The notes beneath the pieces were generated by a model. The model did no database searches and had not been told where the DNA came from. It worked only from the letters and a program-made list of their open reading frames with translations. From assembly GCA_002499345.1 (NCBI GenBank), contig DALF01000005.1, positions 1-27,282 on the forward strand: a DNA stretch of 27,282 bases, written 5' to 3'. The stretch comes from Euryarchaeota archaeon UBA170. GTDB lineage: Archaea; Thermoplasmatota; Poseidoniia; Poseidoniales; Thalassarchaeaceae. Below are positions 7,327-14,363 of this stretch, one piece after another (the first letter of the stretch is position 1; every line of letters starts with the position of its first letter). The position numbers and the translations under genes were made by a program.

Positions 7327-7536
7327 CTACTCACCTCCTTTAGTTTCTTGGTTGATCTTTGTGAGTATTCTGGCTATGCTCCTTCTAGTCTGCTTGTAAG
7401 AGCCTGAGTTTGATGACGAGCCGCCCAGAGCTTGCTGTGCCCTTAATTGTAAAAGCTCGTCCTTCAAATCGTCCAATGTTCTCATGAGCTGCTCTGAGCT
7501 CATCGTTTCGATGTCCCTAGGGCTGACGTGAGACAT
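7327..7536 (-). CDS. rpl29: Ribosomal protein L29 (uL29)
   Basis: Large-subunit protein L29 near the peptide exit tunnel, 69 residues, a helical hairpin. Signatures are SPRDIETMSSEQLMRTLDDL, then KDELLQLRAQQALGGSSSNS, and the end RSIARILTKINQETKGGE. Its stop TAG lies immediately before, and in frame with, the putative ATA start of aIF1. Its last codons (AAAGGAGGTGAG) double as the strong Shine-Dalgarno site of aIF1. The start ATG at 7536 abuts the S3 stop, with GGAGGAGTGA upstream. Confidence 0.95.
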   Translation of the reverse strand: MSHVSPRDIETMSSEQLMRTLDDLKDELLQLRAQQALGGSSSNSGSYKQTRRSIARILTKINQETKGGE

Positions 7537-8307
7537 TCACTCCTCCTCCTTGGTGGGATCTGATTCTATCTCTGCCATCTTTTCTAGAGCGGAATCAATC
7601 ACTTCCTCTGTTCCGGTGACAGGTTCGGAAGATTCTTCTGCTAATGGTTCTTCATCCTCTGGAATGATATATGCAACATCCTCCAGAGGGGGCAGTCCTA
7701 CTTCGTGCCTGTCTAGAATGGTGACTTCATGAGGTAGCTTGACACCTGGCCTCATGATTCTTACTGAGCACCCAACAGTACCGAGTTTCTTTACTGCTAC
7801 AGAGTATCCAACATCCATGAACTGTAGAGCGGTTTCTCCACAGAACTTGATATGCCCCTGCTGGAACTTTTCGACCCTGTGCCTCGCTCCCGTTATCTTT
7901 CCACTTAGCGTAACTAGGGTCCCTCTTGCGCCGGCATCCATGATACTCTGTGCAGTACTATGGCCTGCTCTGCGGAAGAACCATCCTCTCTCTAATGAGC
8001 TGGCCATTCTACTTGCCATAACTTGGGCGTTCAGTCGCGGCTCTGTAATCTCCTCGACCTCGAGTTTTGGCTCTTGTAGTTTGAAATCGTACTTCAGACG
8101 TGTTTCCAGCTCCCGAATTACCTTACCCTTTCTTCCGATTACCCGGCCGACCTGCTCGGCTTGCAGGGTTACTTTAGTTCCCTCCGGGGTCCTCTGGAAG
8201 TGGAGGCCTCCGAAACCTGCTCTTTCGGTCTCTCTAAGCAGATACTCTCTGACTAGTTGCCTCTCTACATTTCTATGGATAAAAGTCCTAACTGTATTTT
8301 GGGACAT
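7537..8307 (-). CDS. rps3: Ribosomal protein S3 (uS3)
   Basis: Small-subunit protein S3 at the mRNA entry tunnel, 256 residues. The N-terminal KH domain carries GRVIGRKGKVIRELE with the GRKG loop at residues 58-61. The C-terminal S3 domain includes RRAGHSTAQSIMDAGARGTL, LSGKITGARHRVEKFQQGHI and SVAVKKLGTVGCSVRIMRPG. The last 40 or so residues are an acidic tail rich in Glu, Ser and Asp. Tails of this kind are variable, and no function is suggested. The ATG at 8307 overlaps the L22 stop by one base. Confidence 0.96.
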   Translation of the reverse strand: MSQNTVRTFIHRNVERQLVREYLLRETERAGFGGLHFQRTPEGTKVTLQAEQVGRVIGRKGKVIRELETRLKYDFKLQEPKLEVEEITEPRLNAQVMASRMASSLERGWFFRRAGHSTAQSIMDAGARGTLVTLSGKITGARHRVEKFQQGHIKFCGETALQFMDVGYSVAVKKLGTVGCSVRIMRPGVKLPHEVTILDRHEVGLPPLEDVAYIIPEDEEPLAEESSEPVTGTEEVIDSALEKMAEIESDPTKEEE

Positions 8308-8831
8308 CAGAAATCATCTCCTTCATCTTCGTCTCCGAAATACTCCAAAAATATCTCGAGATTAACTTGATAGTGGTTCTTGGGAGTTGCACGACCCTGC
8401 GCTCTTGGCCTCCAGTGCCTGGCTATTTGGCCCCTATGCGCCGCTAGATGTGTAATGGTCATATCTTCAGGATCGATAGTATCAAATCTCTGTCTGGCAT
8501 TCTCCATTGCACTATTAATCAGCTTGATGAATTCCTTTGACGCTTTGTTTGGGTACTTTCCTGGACCCATCTTACCTTTCCTGTGTCCAGCCATGGTATT
8601 TCCGCCTCTGCCTCTCCTTGATCTCCTGACGTACGGTATTGCTCTCTTCTTTGCTATGACGTCCTCGAGGTATGAAATTGCATCAGATGCGTTCATTCCA
8701 CGGAGGGCCTTGGCTATGTGATAGCAGTGCTTGTGATGCATATCGATATTTACGGCCCTAGCAGTAACAAGATTTGATCCCTCGAGCAGTTGGGTATATC
8801 CGCTCTGTGAGTTACCTGTTCTCCTACTCAT
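8307..8831 (-). CDS. rpl22: Ribosomal protein L22 (uL22)
   Basis: Large-subunit protein L22 (eukaryotic L17), lining the exit tunnel, 174 residues, the longer archaeal/eukaryotic form. Signatures are the helix HHKHCYHIAKALRGMNASDA, the loop IPYVRRSRRGRGGNTMAGHR (part of the tunnel-reaching hairpin region), and KASKEFIKLINSAMENARQR. The AHRGQIARHWRPRAQGRATP strand near the C-terminus is the tunnel-wall beta hairpin. The protein ends in an acidic patch (EDEGDDF). The ATG at 8831 follows AGTAGGTGAAAAT. Confidence 0.96.
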   Translation of the reverse strand: MSRRTGNSQSGYTQLLEGSNLVTARAVNIDMHHKHCYHIAKALRGMNASDAISYLEDVIAKKRAIPYVRRSRRGRGGNTMAGHRKGKMGPGKYPNKASKEFIKLINSAMENARQRFDTIDPEDMTITHLAAHRGQIARHWRPRAQGRATPKNHYQVNLEIFLEYFGDEDEGDDF

Positions 8832-8839
8832 ATTTTCAC

Positions 8840-9349
8840 CTACTTCAATGCTACATGCGTCGAGGATCTAGTGGCTCCCACACCTGGTCCAGTGTGCGTA
8901 ACCGACTTCCTCGTTATCGCGAATTCACCTAGAGAATGCCCAATCATCTCGGGCACTACCTCAATATTGACGAATTCTCTGCCGTTGTGTACTCCAATTT
9001 TCTTTCCCACCATCTCAGGCAGAATATACAAGCCTCTACAATGAGTCTTGATAGTGCCCTTTCCATCACTGGATCTAATTTTTTCTAGAAGTTTCTCAGA
9101 TTCTGGGTTCAGCCCCTCGTACATCCTTACAATGGATCTCTTTGCCCTGGATGGCATTAGGGAAGCTATGCTGATGGCCTCAAAGTCATCTTCAGGAGGC
9201 ATCAGTGGCATTTCAAGGAGCTGATCAAGAGTGTAGCCCCTCCAGAGGAATTCCTTCTTCCTCCTCTCACTGATCTTGGACCTCCTCTTTCTCGCTTGCC
9301 TTCTAGCGAGTTTTGGGGACCTGAATGACTTCTTGGAACGACGTGCCAT
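8840..9349 (-). CDS. rps19: Ribosomal protein S19 (uS19)
   Basis: Small-subunit head protein S19 (eukaryotic S15), 169 residues, longer than the about 130-150 usual for archaea because of a basic 35-residue N-terminal tail (MARRSKKSFRSPKLARRQAR). The family motif LWRGYTLDQLLEMPL is at residues 35-49. The S19 core is THCRGLYILPEMVGKKIGVH, NGREFVNIEVVPEMIGHSLG and EFAITRKSVTHTGPGVGATR. The ATG at 9349 is one base after the L2 stop, with GGAGGTCGAGTGAT upstream. Confidence 0.96.
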   Translation of the reverse strand: MARRSKKSFRSPKLARRQARKRRSKISERRKKEFLWRGYTLDQLLEMPLMPPEDDFEAISIASLMPSRAKRSIVRMYEGLNPESEKLLEKIRSSDGKGTIKTHCRGLYILPEMVGKKIGVHNGREFVNIEVVPEMIGHSLGEFAITRKSVTHTGPGVGATRSSTHVALK

Positions 9350-9350
9350 A

Positions 9351-10076
9351 TCACTCGACCTCCTGTTGCCTTACTCTTCCACGCCCTGTTCTGCGGGGCG
9401 CGATATTTCCTACCTTCTTACCAGGAGGGGTATTTCTACTGACTGAGTTAGGACCATGAACAGCTTGATGGTTCCCTCCTCCGTGGGGGTGATCTACTGG
9501 ATTCATCGCTACACCAGATACAGTTGGGTATAGTTTTCCTCTGGCCTTGGCCCTGTAATGAGCGGCGCCGGCCTTCATAAGTGGCTTTTCTGTTCTGCCG
9601 TGCCCTCCAAGCACGCCAATAGTGGCCCTGCAAGTAGACAGCAGTTCCTTGATTCTTCCACTGGGCAACCTGACTCTTACTTTATCTCCAGTTCTGCTCT
9701 CAACAGTTGCTGAATTTCCACCGGATCTGGCGAATTTACCACCATCGCCTGGCCTTGATTCAACATTGGATACTGGCGTCCCTTCAGGGATACTTCCAAG
9801 AATTGTAACATTGCCTGGCCTTAGCTCGACATTTTCGCCGAATGAAACTGGTTGACCAATCGAGGTTCCTTCTGGAGCGGCCATGTGTCCTTCCGTTCCA
9901 TCTTCGAACTTGATTTTGGCGAGAGGGGCCGTATGAGCTGGACTGTGAATTAGTCCGACTACCTCCCCAATCTTGTCCTTAACCCTAGGAAGGACATTCG
10001 CCGCAGGGAATCGGTGGCTGGAGACCTTGTTCTTAGGACTCGAACCTCGGCGTTGTGAACGTGTTCGCTTACCCAT
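9351..10076 (-). CDS. rpl2: Ribosomal protein L2 (uL2)
   Basis: Large-subunit protein L2 (eukaryotic L8), required for peptidyl transfer and subunit joining, 241 residues. The N-terminal OB-like domain includes GEVVGLIHSPAHTAPLAKIK and FEDGTEGHMAAPEGTSIGQP. The SH3-like part has RPGDGGKFARSGGNSATVES. The highly conserved HPHGGGNHQ loop next to the peptidyl-transferase centre is at residues 196-204. The C-terminus PPGKKVGNIAPRRTGRGR is typical. The start ATG at 10076 follows GAGGTGATATT and lies 12 bases after the L23 stop. Confidence 0.97.
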   Translation of the reverse strand: MGKRTRSQRRGSSPKNKVSSHRFPAANVLPRVKDKIGEVVGLIHSPAHTAPLAKIKFEDGTEGHMAAPEGTSIGQPVSFGENVELRPGNVTILGSIPEGTPVSNVESRPGDGGKFARSGGNSATVESRTGDKVRVRLPSGRIKELLSTCRATIGVLGGHGRTEKPLMKAGAAHYRAKARGKLYPTVSGVAMNPVDHPHGGGNHQAVHGPNSVSRNTPPGKKVGNIAPRRTGRGRVRQQEVE

Positions 10077-10088
10077 AATATCACCTCA

Positions 10089-10379
10089 TCAGAACGCACC
10101 CAGCTTGAGTGCGGCCTCCTCTGCATCGTAACCTTCGGCGAGACGCACGGAAGCGTGCTTGCCAGTAATCGTAATTCTAGTGTTAACTTTAGCTACTTTG
10201 ACATCAAACAGTTCTTCTACTGCCATTTTAATTTGGGCCTTAGTAGAATCCCTGTGGACAATGAACTCTATTCTGTTGTTATTCTGAAGGAAACCTATGT
10301 CAGGATCGGATACCCTTCTGGCTTCGAGAGTCTTCTCGGTAATCCATGGCATCAGGATAATTTCAAATGGATCCGTCAT
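10089..10379 (-). CDS. rpl23: Ribosomal protein L23 (uL23)
   Basis: Large-subunit exit-tunnel rim protein L23, 96 residues, in known ribosomes the docking site for the signal recognition particle and nascent-chain factors. Signatures are ILMPWITEKTLEARRVSDPD and IEFIVHRDSTKAQIKMAVEE, followed by LFDVKVAKVNTRITITGKHA. The end ADEAALKLG-type motif appears as YDAEEAALKLGAF. The ATG at 10379 follows GAGGTGATTTATT, six bases after the L4 stop. Confidence 0.96.
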   Translation of the reverse strand: MTDPFEIILMPWITEKTLEARRVSDPDIGFLQNNNRIEFIVHRDSTKAQIKMAVEELFDVKVAKVNTRITITGKHASVRLAEGYDAEEAALKLGAF

Positions 10380-10385
10380 AATAAA

Positions 10386-11264
10386 TCACCTCATTGCCTC
10401 TATTGCTTGCTTGGTCCAAACAGTTAGTCTCCCTGGATCTCCGCCGGGAGCTAAATCTTCTGCGCATAGATCCTTGGCAACAACTACGTCCACTCCGGGG
10501 ACATTGGAAGCGGCCTTGTGCAGGCCATCCCTATTGGAGACGACGAGAAGGATAGACTTCGGTGTTCTCGTCTTCCTTCCCCTCATAGTGCCCTTTCCGG
10601 CTCTTATGGATTTTCCAGACTTGGCCCTAGTCAAATCTGCACCAAGGCCCATTCCATCCATCATTGCGATAAACTTCCTTGTAGCGTACTGTAGAGGGAT
10701 AGATTCGACATCATACTTCTCATCTGACCCCTGTCTTGATTCGGTGTAACCATCGATGATTATCGGGAAGTTAGTACCTTCATCGAATCTATGACCTCTT
10801 GCTGAGACCATTATTGGATCGGCGGAGGCTGCTATTGCAGAGTCCCTTGCGGCATTCCTCTGCTTGGAGTTTAGTTTCTGTGACCAATCTTTGTCCACCT
10901 TAGGACCGTGAGCACGGCGTCCACCACGTGTGTGTGGATTTTGTGCCCCAGTCCTTTGGCCGGTCTTCCTCATGATTCTAGAAACTCCTCTTCCCTTGCC
11001 CCACCATTCGACCGAGTGTTTCATTCCTGGTTGGGGGGCTTTCTTTCCATCATGCTCCCTGTGCCCATATGGCTGACGGCGATTTGCCCTAGATGAATGG
11101 ACCGCAGAACGAATGAGATCTATCCGGATATCGGATGAGAAAACATCTGGTAGGCTGACAGCCTTTCCTTGTTTGGCCTCTACAGAGAAAGACTCTGCTA
11201 GTAACCCGGCATCCAGTTCCTCCTGTTCGACGGAGTTGACCAAATCGTAGACCTTTACCTTCAA
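10386..11264 (-). CDS. rpl4: Ribosomal protein L4 (uL4), TTG start
   Basis: Large-subunit protein L4 of archaeal/eukaryotic type, reaching into the exit tunnel, 292 residues against about 255 for many archaea. The N-terminus KVKVYDL is the normal L4 start and is encoded directly after a TTG at 11264-11262, two bases after the L3 stop, with GGGGGTC 5 bases upstream. No ATG is near, so TTG is the start. The tunnel loop is KHSVEWWGKGRGVSRIMRKT through RTGAQNPHTRGGRRAHGPKV. The Rossmann-like C-terminal half has KSILLVVSNRDGLHKAASNV and PGVDVVVAKDLCAEDLAPGG. Confidence 0.95.
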   Translation of the reverse strand: MKVKVYDLVNSVEQEELDAGLLAESFSVEAKQGKAVSLPDVFSSDIRIDLIRSAVHSSRANRRQPYGHREHDGKKAPQPGMKHSVEWWGKGRGVSRIMRKTGQRTGAQNPHTRGGRRAHGPKVDKDWSQKLNSKQRNAARDSAIAASADPIMVSARGHRFDEGTNFPIIIDGYTESRQGSDEKYDVESIPLQYATRKFIAMMDGMGLGADLTRAKSGKSIRAGKGTMRGRKTRTPKSILLVVSNRDGLHKAASNVPGVDVVVAKDLCAEDLAPGGDPGRLTVWTKQAIEAMR

Positions 11265-11266
11265 CT

Positions 11267-12343
11267 TCAGACCCCCTGTTTACTCGATGTACTGACATAA
11301 GTCAATATGACTTCTTGACTATCTGATCTGGGCCTTATTGGGTCCCTGAATCTGAGCATCCTCTTAGATGGCCCGGGAAGGCTTCCCTGAAACAACATGT
11401 ATGGGTTAGTGACCTCGCCATAATTTAGGAAACCGCCAGCAGGAGTTATTTCCGACTCCCCGGGATTGGAAATTCTAAGTATTCTCTTATTGAGTTCGGT
11501 TCTTTGGTGATACCCCACCTGTCCTGCCTGAGGAACCGTCTTCCTAACGTATCCAGTACCGAAGTCACCCAGGTTACCAGCTTGTCGTCTCCTCTTACTA
11601 TTCTTGTGACTTAGGAGTTTCACACCCCATCTCTTGACTGCTCCCTGCCATCCCTTGCCCTTGGTAACACCAACGACATCTACATCTTGACCGGACTGCC
11701 AAACATCAGCTACTGATATTTCTCCCCCTAACCTCTCGGATGCCCAATCGAGCTTGGCGGAGTTGTCACTTCCAGTGAGGCCTACTTCCATTATTTCTGG
11801 AGTCTTTCCCGGGACACTCTTAACCAGAGAAGGCTGAGTGGCCACTATTAGTCTAACTTCACACAAGTCTTGGTCCTTTAACGATTCGAGAGCACCCTCG
11901 GCAGATCCGCTTCTTGATGGAATTCTGCCCCCTCTCTTGGTTGGTTTCCTACCTTGCTCTGCATCTCTTTCGCCACGGGTCTGGTTAGCAAGCCTTGGCA
12001 TTAATCCATCTGGACTTGAATCTGATAGATCCGTCCAAGCCTCACCAGCTGTTTGCATACCATAAGGAGTCATCTTGTATCCCCTAACTGCCAGAACAGT
12101 CATTGGGGGCGCCTCCACAACAGTTACTGCCTTTCGGACCTCTTGTCCGGCGGAAGTAGAGTTAGGATTAGTGTCTCTCATCAACACGTGAGTCATTCCA
12201 GCTTTCCAGCCTGCGAAACCAAGTACTCTGATGTCGGAGTCGGAATTTTCAGGCCATGCTTGGATTCTACCAAACTTTCTGAGTGCCCTCTTGCGAGGGC
12301 TAAAGCCCATGCTACCTCGGCGGGGTCTACTCTTGTCGGCCAT
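11267..12343 (-). CDS. rpl3: Ribosomal protein L3 (uL3)
   Basis: Large-subunit protein L3, an assembly initiator whose extension reaches the peptidyl-transferase centre, 358 residues of the archaeal/eukaryotic type. Signatures are the N-terminal RPRRGSMGFSPRKRALR, then VLGFAGWKAGMTHVLMRDTN, and the central VVGVTKGKGWQGAVKRWGVK followed by HKNSKRRRQAGNLGDFG. The C-terminal GGFLNYGEVTNPYMLFQGSL and PGPSKRMLRFRDPIR are conserved. It is the first gene of the operon: ATG at 12343 with GGAGG and 6 bases spacing, and a structured upstream region on the same strand. Confidence 0.96.
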   Translation of the reverse strand: MADKSRPRRGSMGFSPRKRALRKFGRIQAWPENSDSDIRVLGFAGWKAGMTHVLMRDTNPNSTSAGQEVRKAVTVVEAPPMTVLAVRGYKMTPYGMQTAGEAWTDLSDSSPDGLMPRLANQTRGERDAEQGRKPTKRGGRIPSRSGSAEGALESLKDQDLCEVRLIVATQPSLVKSVPGKTPEIMEVGLTGSDNSAKLDWASERLGGEISVADVWQSGQDVDVVGVTKGKGWQGAVKRWGVKLLSHKNSKRRRQAGNLGDFGTGYVRKTVPQAGQVGYHQRTELNKRILRISNPGESEITPAGGFLNYGEVTNPYMLFQGSLPGPSKRMLRFRDPIRPRSDSQEVILTYVSTSSKQGV

Positions 12344-12505
12344 TCTAATCCTCCATTGTAATTACCGGAATATTGCCGTAAACGGCCTTTTCCCGGGCCA
12401 ACCACGCCAAGGAGGCACCGTGACACCATGCCAGCTTTCCGAGTGGTCGGCTGGTTCTGAGGTTGCTTTTGCAGAGCCTTCAGGTGTCTGGTACCCCACG
12501 TAGTG
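12344..12505 (-). promoter_or_regulatory. Predicted structured leader of the ribosomal protein operon
   Basis: If transcription starts about 25 bases downstream of the TATA-like element at 12528-12535, the L3 mRNA has a leader of about 160 nt. On the minus strand it contains these inverted repeats. GACACC (12483-12488) pairs with GGTGTC (12422-12427), closing a domain. Inside that is an AGG/CCT plus TGC-AAAA-GCA hairpin. Next is a hairpin at 12431-12454 with CCAG/CTGG and CCGA/TCGG stems around a CCAC loop. Nearer the start codon GCCGT-TT-ACGGC forms a hairpin flanked by CCGGGAA/TTCCGG. The pairings are read by eye; function, such as autogenous control, is inference. Confidence 0.4.
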
Positions 12506-12527
12506 AGCAGCCTTCCGACAAACATGC

Positions 12528-12535
12528 CATATATG
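12528..12535. promoter_or_regulatory. TATA-like element between divergent rpl3 and helicase genes
   Basis: The palindrome CATATATG is the best TATA-box match in the 275-base divergent spacer (12344-12618). Being self-complementary it could serve either direction. On the minus strand it would place the rpl3 start near 12505; on the plus strand it would place the helicase start near 12557. No factor-B recognition element was convincingly identified. No other gene was found in the spacer; the short ORFs across it have no recognisable protein character. Confidence 0.4.
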
Positions 12536-12618
12536 AACGAATCGGGATAGCAAAAACAAGACTACTCCTAACTATCTCACTGAAACTATTTTCAACCTCT
12601 GCGATAACAGGAGTATCC

Positions 12619-14358
12619 GTGTCACCCTATGTGAGCCATGCTTCGCTCAACGAAGGGGTCGTTGAGGCGAGGGCTTACCAGTTAGAGGCAGTAGATGAAG
12701 CACTGACTTGTTCGATGCTCTTGGTAATGCCCACGGCGGCAGGCAAGACCGCGGTGATATGGATGGCTATTGCTGAGAAGCTCGCGGAAGGAGTTGGCAG
12801 AGTGATGATGATTGCTCCAACGGTAGGTCTGGTTGATCAACACCTCAGGGCAATAGAGGAAATATTCTCATCTGAGCTGAAGCCTGCTTCGATTACTGGT
12901 CAAATTCCTCCTTCTAAGAGAGTCAGTCTTTGGGAATCGTCAAGGCTTATCATAGCGACTCCCAAGGTGGTTGTTAATGATTTCAAAAATGATGTTTTGA
13001 AACTTTCAGAGTTCTCACTTCTGGTTGTTGATGAAGCCCATCACTGTACAGGGGAGCATGCAATGGCCTTGGTTTGTGATTCTTATATTTCTTCAAGTAG
13101 CTCGCCCCATATCCTAGGAGTGACGGCCAGCCCAGGCCATAGGCCGGATACTGTGAGAGAAATTTGCTCTAGAACTGGTGCGAGTAGAATACACATTAGA
13201 AATTCTGACGAGGAGATGCTGAAGGGATATCTTTCAGAGTTAGAAATAAGAGAGATTTCTGTGAGAGTTCCCGATGAGATGAGGGATCTGGCTCAACCTT
13301 TCGTCATCTGGCAGCAGGGTATCGTGGATAGGCAGAGGAGGCTTGGCAGATACATTTTACCCGGGATGGTGAGCTTTGCTGGACTATCCAGCGCAATGGA
13401 CAGATCAAAGTCTGCAATTGGCAGGGGCGAGGTCAGCGGGTACCAGTCAGTCTCTCAGATTGCTGTTGCTATGAGATTACATCATCTAATCAACTGTCTA
13501 ATGAGTCAGGGAGTATCTGCATCTAGGGAGTACTTGGATAGATTGGAGAATGGAGATGACTCGAGTAAAAAATCGGTCAGAGATTTTCTTAGAGACCCAA
13601 GAGTAAGAGACCTCCTGGGCAAGCTAGAAGGGATGGATGAGATACACTCAAAAATCGGTGCTGTGAGGAGGATGATAAGAGAGAGGCTACGCAGGGATTC
13701 GAGTAGTAGAGTTATTGTTTTCGCTAATTACAGAGATACTATATCGTCCTTGGAGGCCTCACTAGATGGTCTTGAAAATGTGAAAGCAGTTCGTTTTGTC
13801 GGACAATCATCGAGAGGAGGAAGGCAGGGCCTTTCTCCAAAGAATCAGGTCGGCGTTCTAGAGGAGTTTAGGAGTGGTAGTGCGAATGTCCTTCTGGCCA
13901 CATCTATAGGAGAGGAAGGGCTCGATATCCCCTCTGCTGATCTGGTAATATTTTATGAGCCCGTTTCAAGCGAAATACGTACTATACAGAGAAGAGGGAG
14001 AACTGGGAGGAGGCGTCTTGGAGAAGTCATTGTTCTAATTGCCGAGGGAACTAGGGATGAAGGGGCGAAGGCGGCCGCTGTAAGAAGAGAAGAAAATATG
14101 CAGAGGGCAGTCTATCGAGTTAGGAGAGGCCTTCCTAGAGTGCATCACTCAGATTTATCAAATCTCGGTAGCTTTGTGGTTAGTGATGGAGGTAGCGAGC
14201 TATCGGCCAGTGAATTTGTAATCTTCGAAAGAGAAAGGAGAAGGCGTCAAATTTCCGAAACTGATTCAACTTCTGCTCAAGTTGACGGCGTATCGAGTAA
14301 AAATCTGCCATCAGACAAAATAAGGCCACGTGGCCAGTATGGCCTAGATGATTTCTAA
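12619..14358 (+). CDS. Hef/FANCM-type SF2 helicase without nuclease domain
   Basis: Superfamily 2 DNA helicase of the Hef/FANCM/Mph1 group, which remodels stalled forks and branched DNA, 579 residues. In order: EARAYQLEAVDEAL (Q-like motif, Gln21), Walker A PTAAGKT (38-44), VDEAHH (DEAH at 138-141), TAS (169-171), a helical insert, then the C-terminal RecA fold with VIVFANYRDT, LLATSIGEEGLDIPSADLVI and arginine-finger motif QRRGRTGRR (457-465). It stops about 115 residues later with no ERCC4 nuclease or HhH domain. I start it at GTG 12619, five bases after CAGGAG and just before YVSHASLNEGVVEARAYQ, because the upstream in-frame 52 residues look like spacer. The last residues, QYGLDDF, resemble a PCNA-interacting peptide. 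Confidence 0.88.
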   Translation: MSPYVSHASLNEGVVEARAYQLEAVDEALTCSMLLVMPTAAGKTAVIWMAIAEKLAEGVGRVMMIAPTVGLVDQHLRAIEEIFSSELKPASITGQIPPSKRVSLWESSRLIIATPKVVVNDFKNDVLKLSEFSLLVVDEAHHCTGEHAMALVCDSYISSSSSPHILGVTASPGHRPDTVREICSRTGASRIHIRNSDEEMLKGYLSELEIREISVRVPDEMRDLAQPFVIWQQGIVDRQRRLGRYILPGMVSFAGLSSAMDRSKSAIGRGEVSGYQSVSQIAVAMRLHHLINCLMSQGVSASREYLDRLENGDDSSKKSVRDFLRDPRVRDLLGKLEGMDEIHSKIGAVRRMIRERLRRDSSSRVIVFANYRDTISSLEASLDGLENVKAVRFVGQSSRGGRQGLSPKNQVGVLEEFRSGSANVLLATSIGEEGLDIPSADLVIFYEPVSSEIRTIQRRGRTGRRRLGEVIVLIAEGTRDEGAKAAAVRREENMQRAVYRVRRGLPRVHHSDLSNLGSFVVSDGGSELSASEFVIFERERRRRQISETDSTSAQVDGVSSKNLPSDKIRPRGQYGLDDF

Positions 14359-14363
14359 GGCCA

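Noticed and set aside
7324..7330. L29-aIF1 fusion by readthrough of the in-frame TAG
   Set aside because: The two are in the same frame, but a strong Shine-Dalgarno precedes the aIF1 frame and aIF1 is a free factor in known archaea; no pyrrolysine context is visible.
12431..12455. tRNA-like D-arm sequence CCGAGTGGTCGG on the plus strand
   Set aside because: No T arm or acceptor stem can be formed; it is better explained as a hairpin of the minus-strand leader.
12463..12618. 52-residue upstream extension of the helicase from TTG
   Set aside because: It crosses the TATA-like element and the leader region, and resembles spacer; GTG 12619 has a Shine-Dalgarno.
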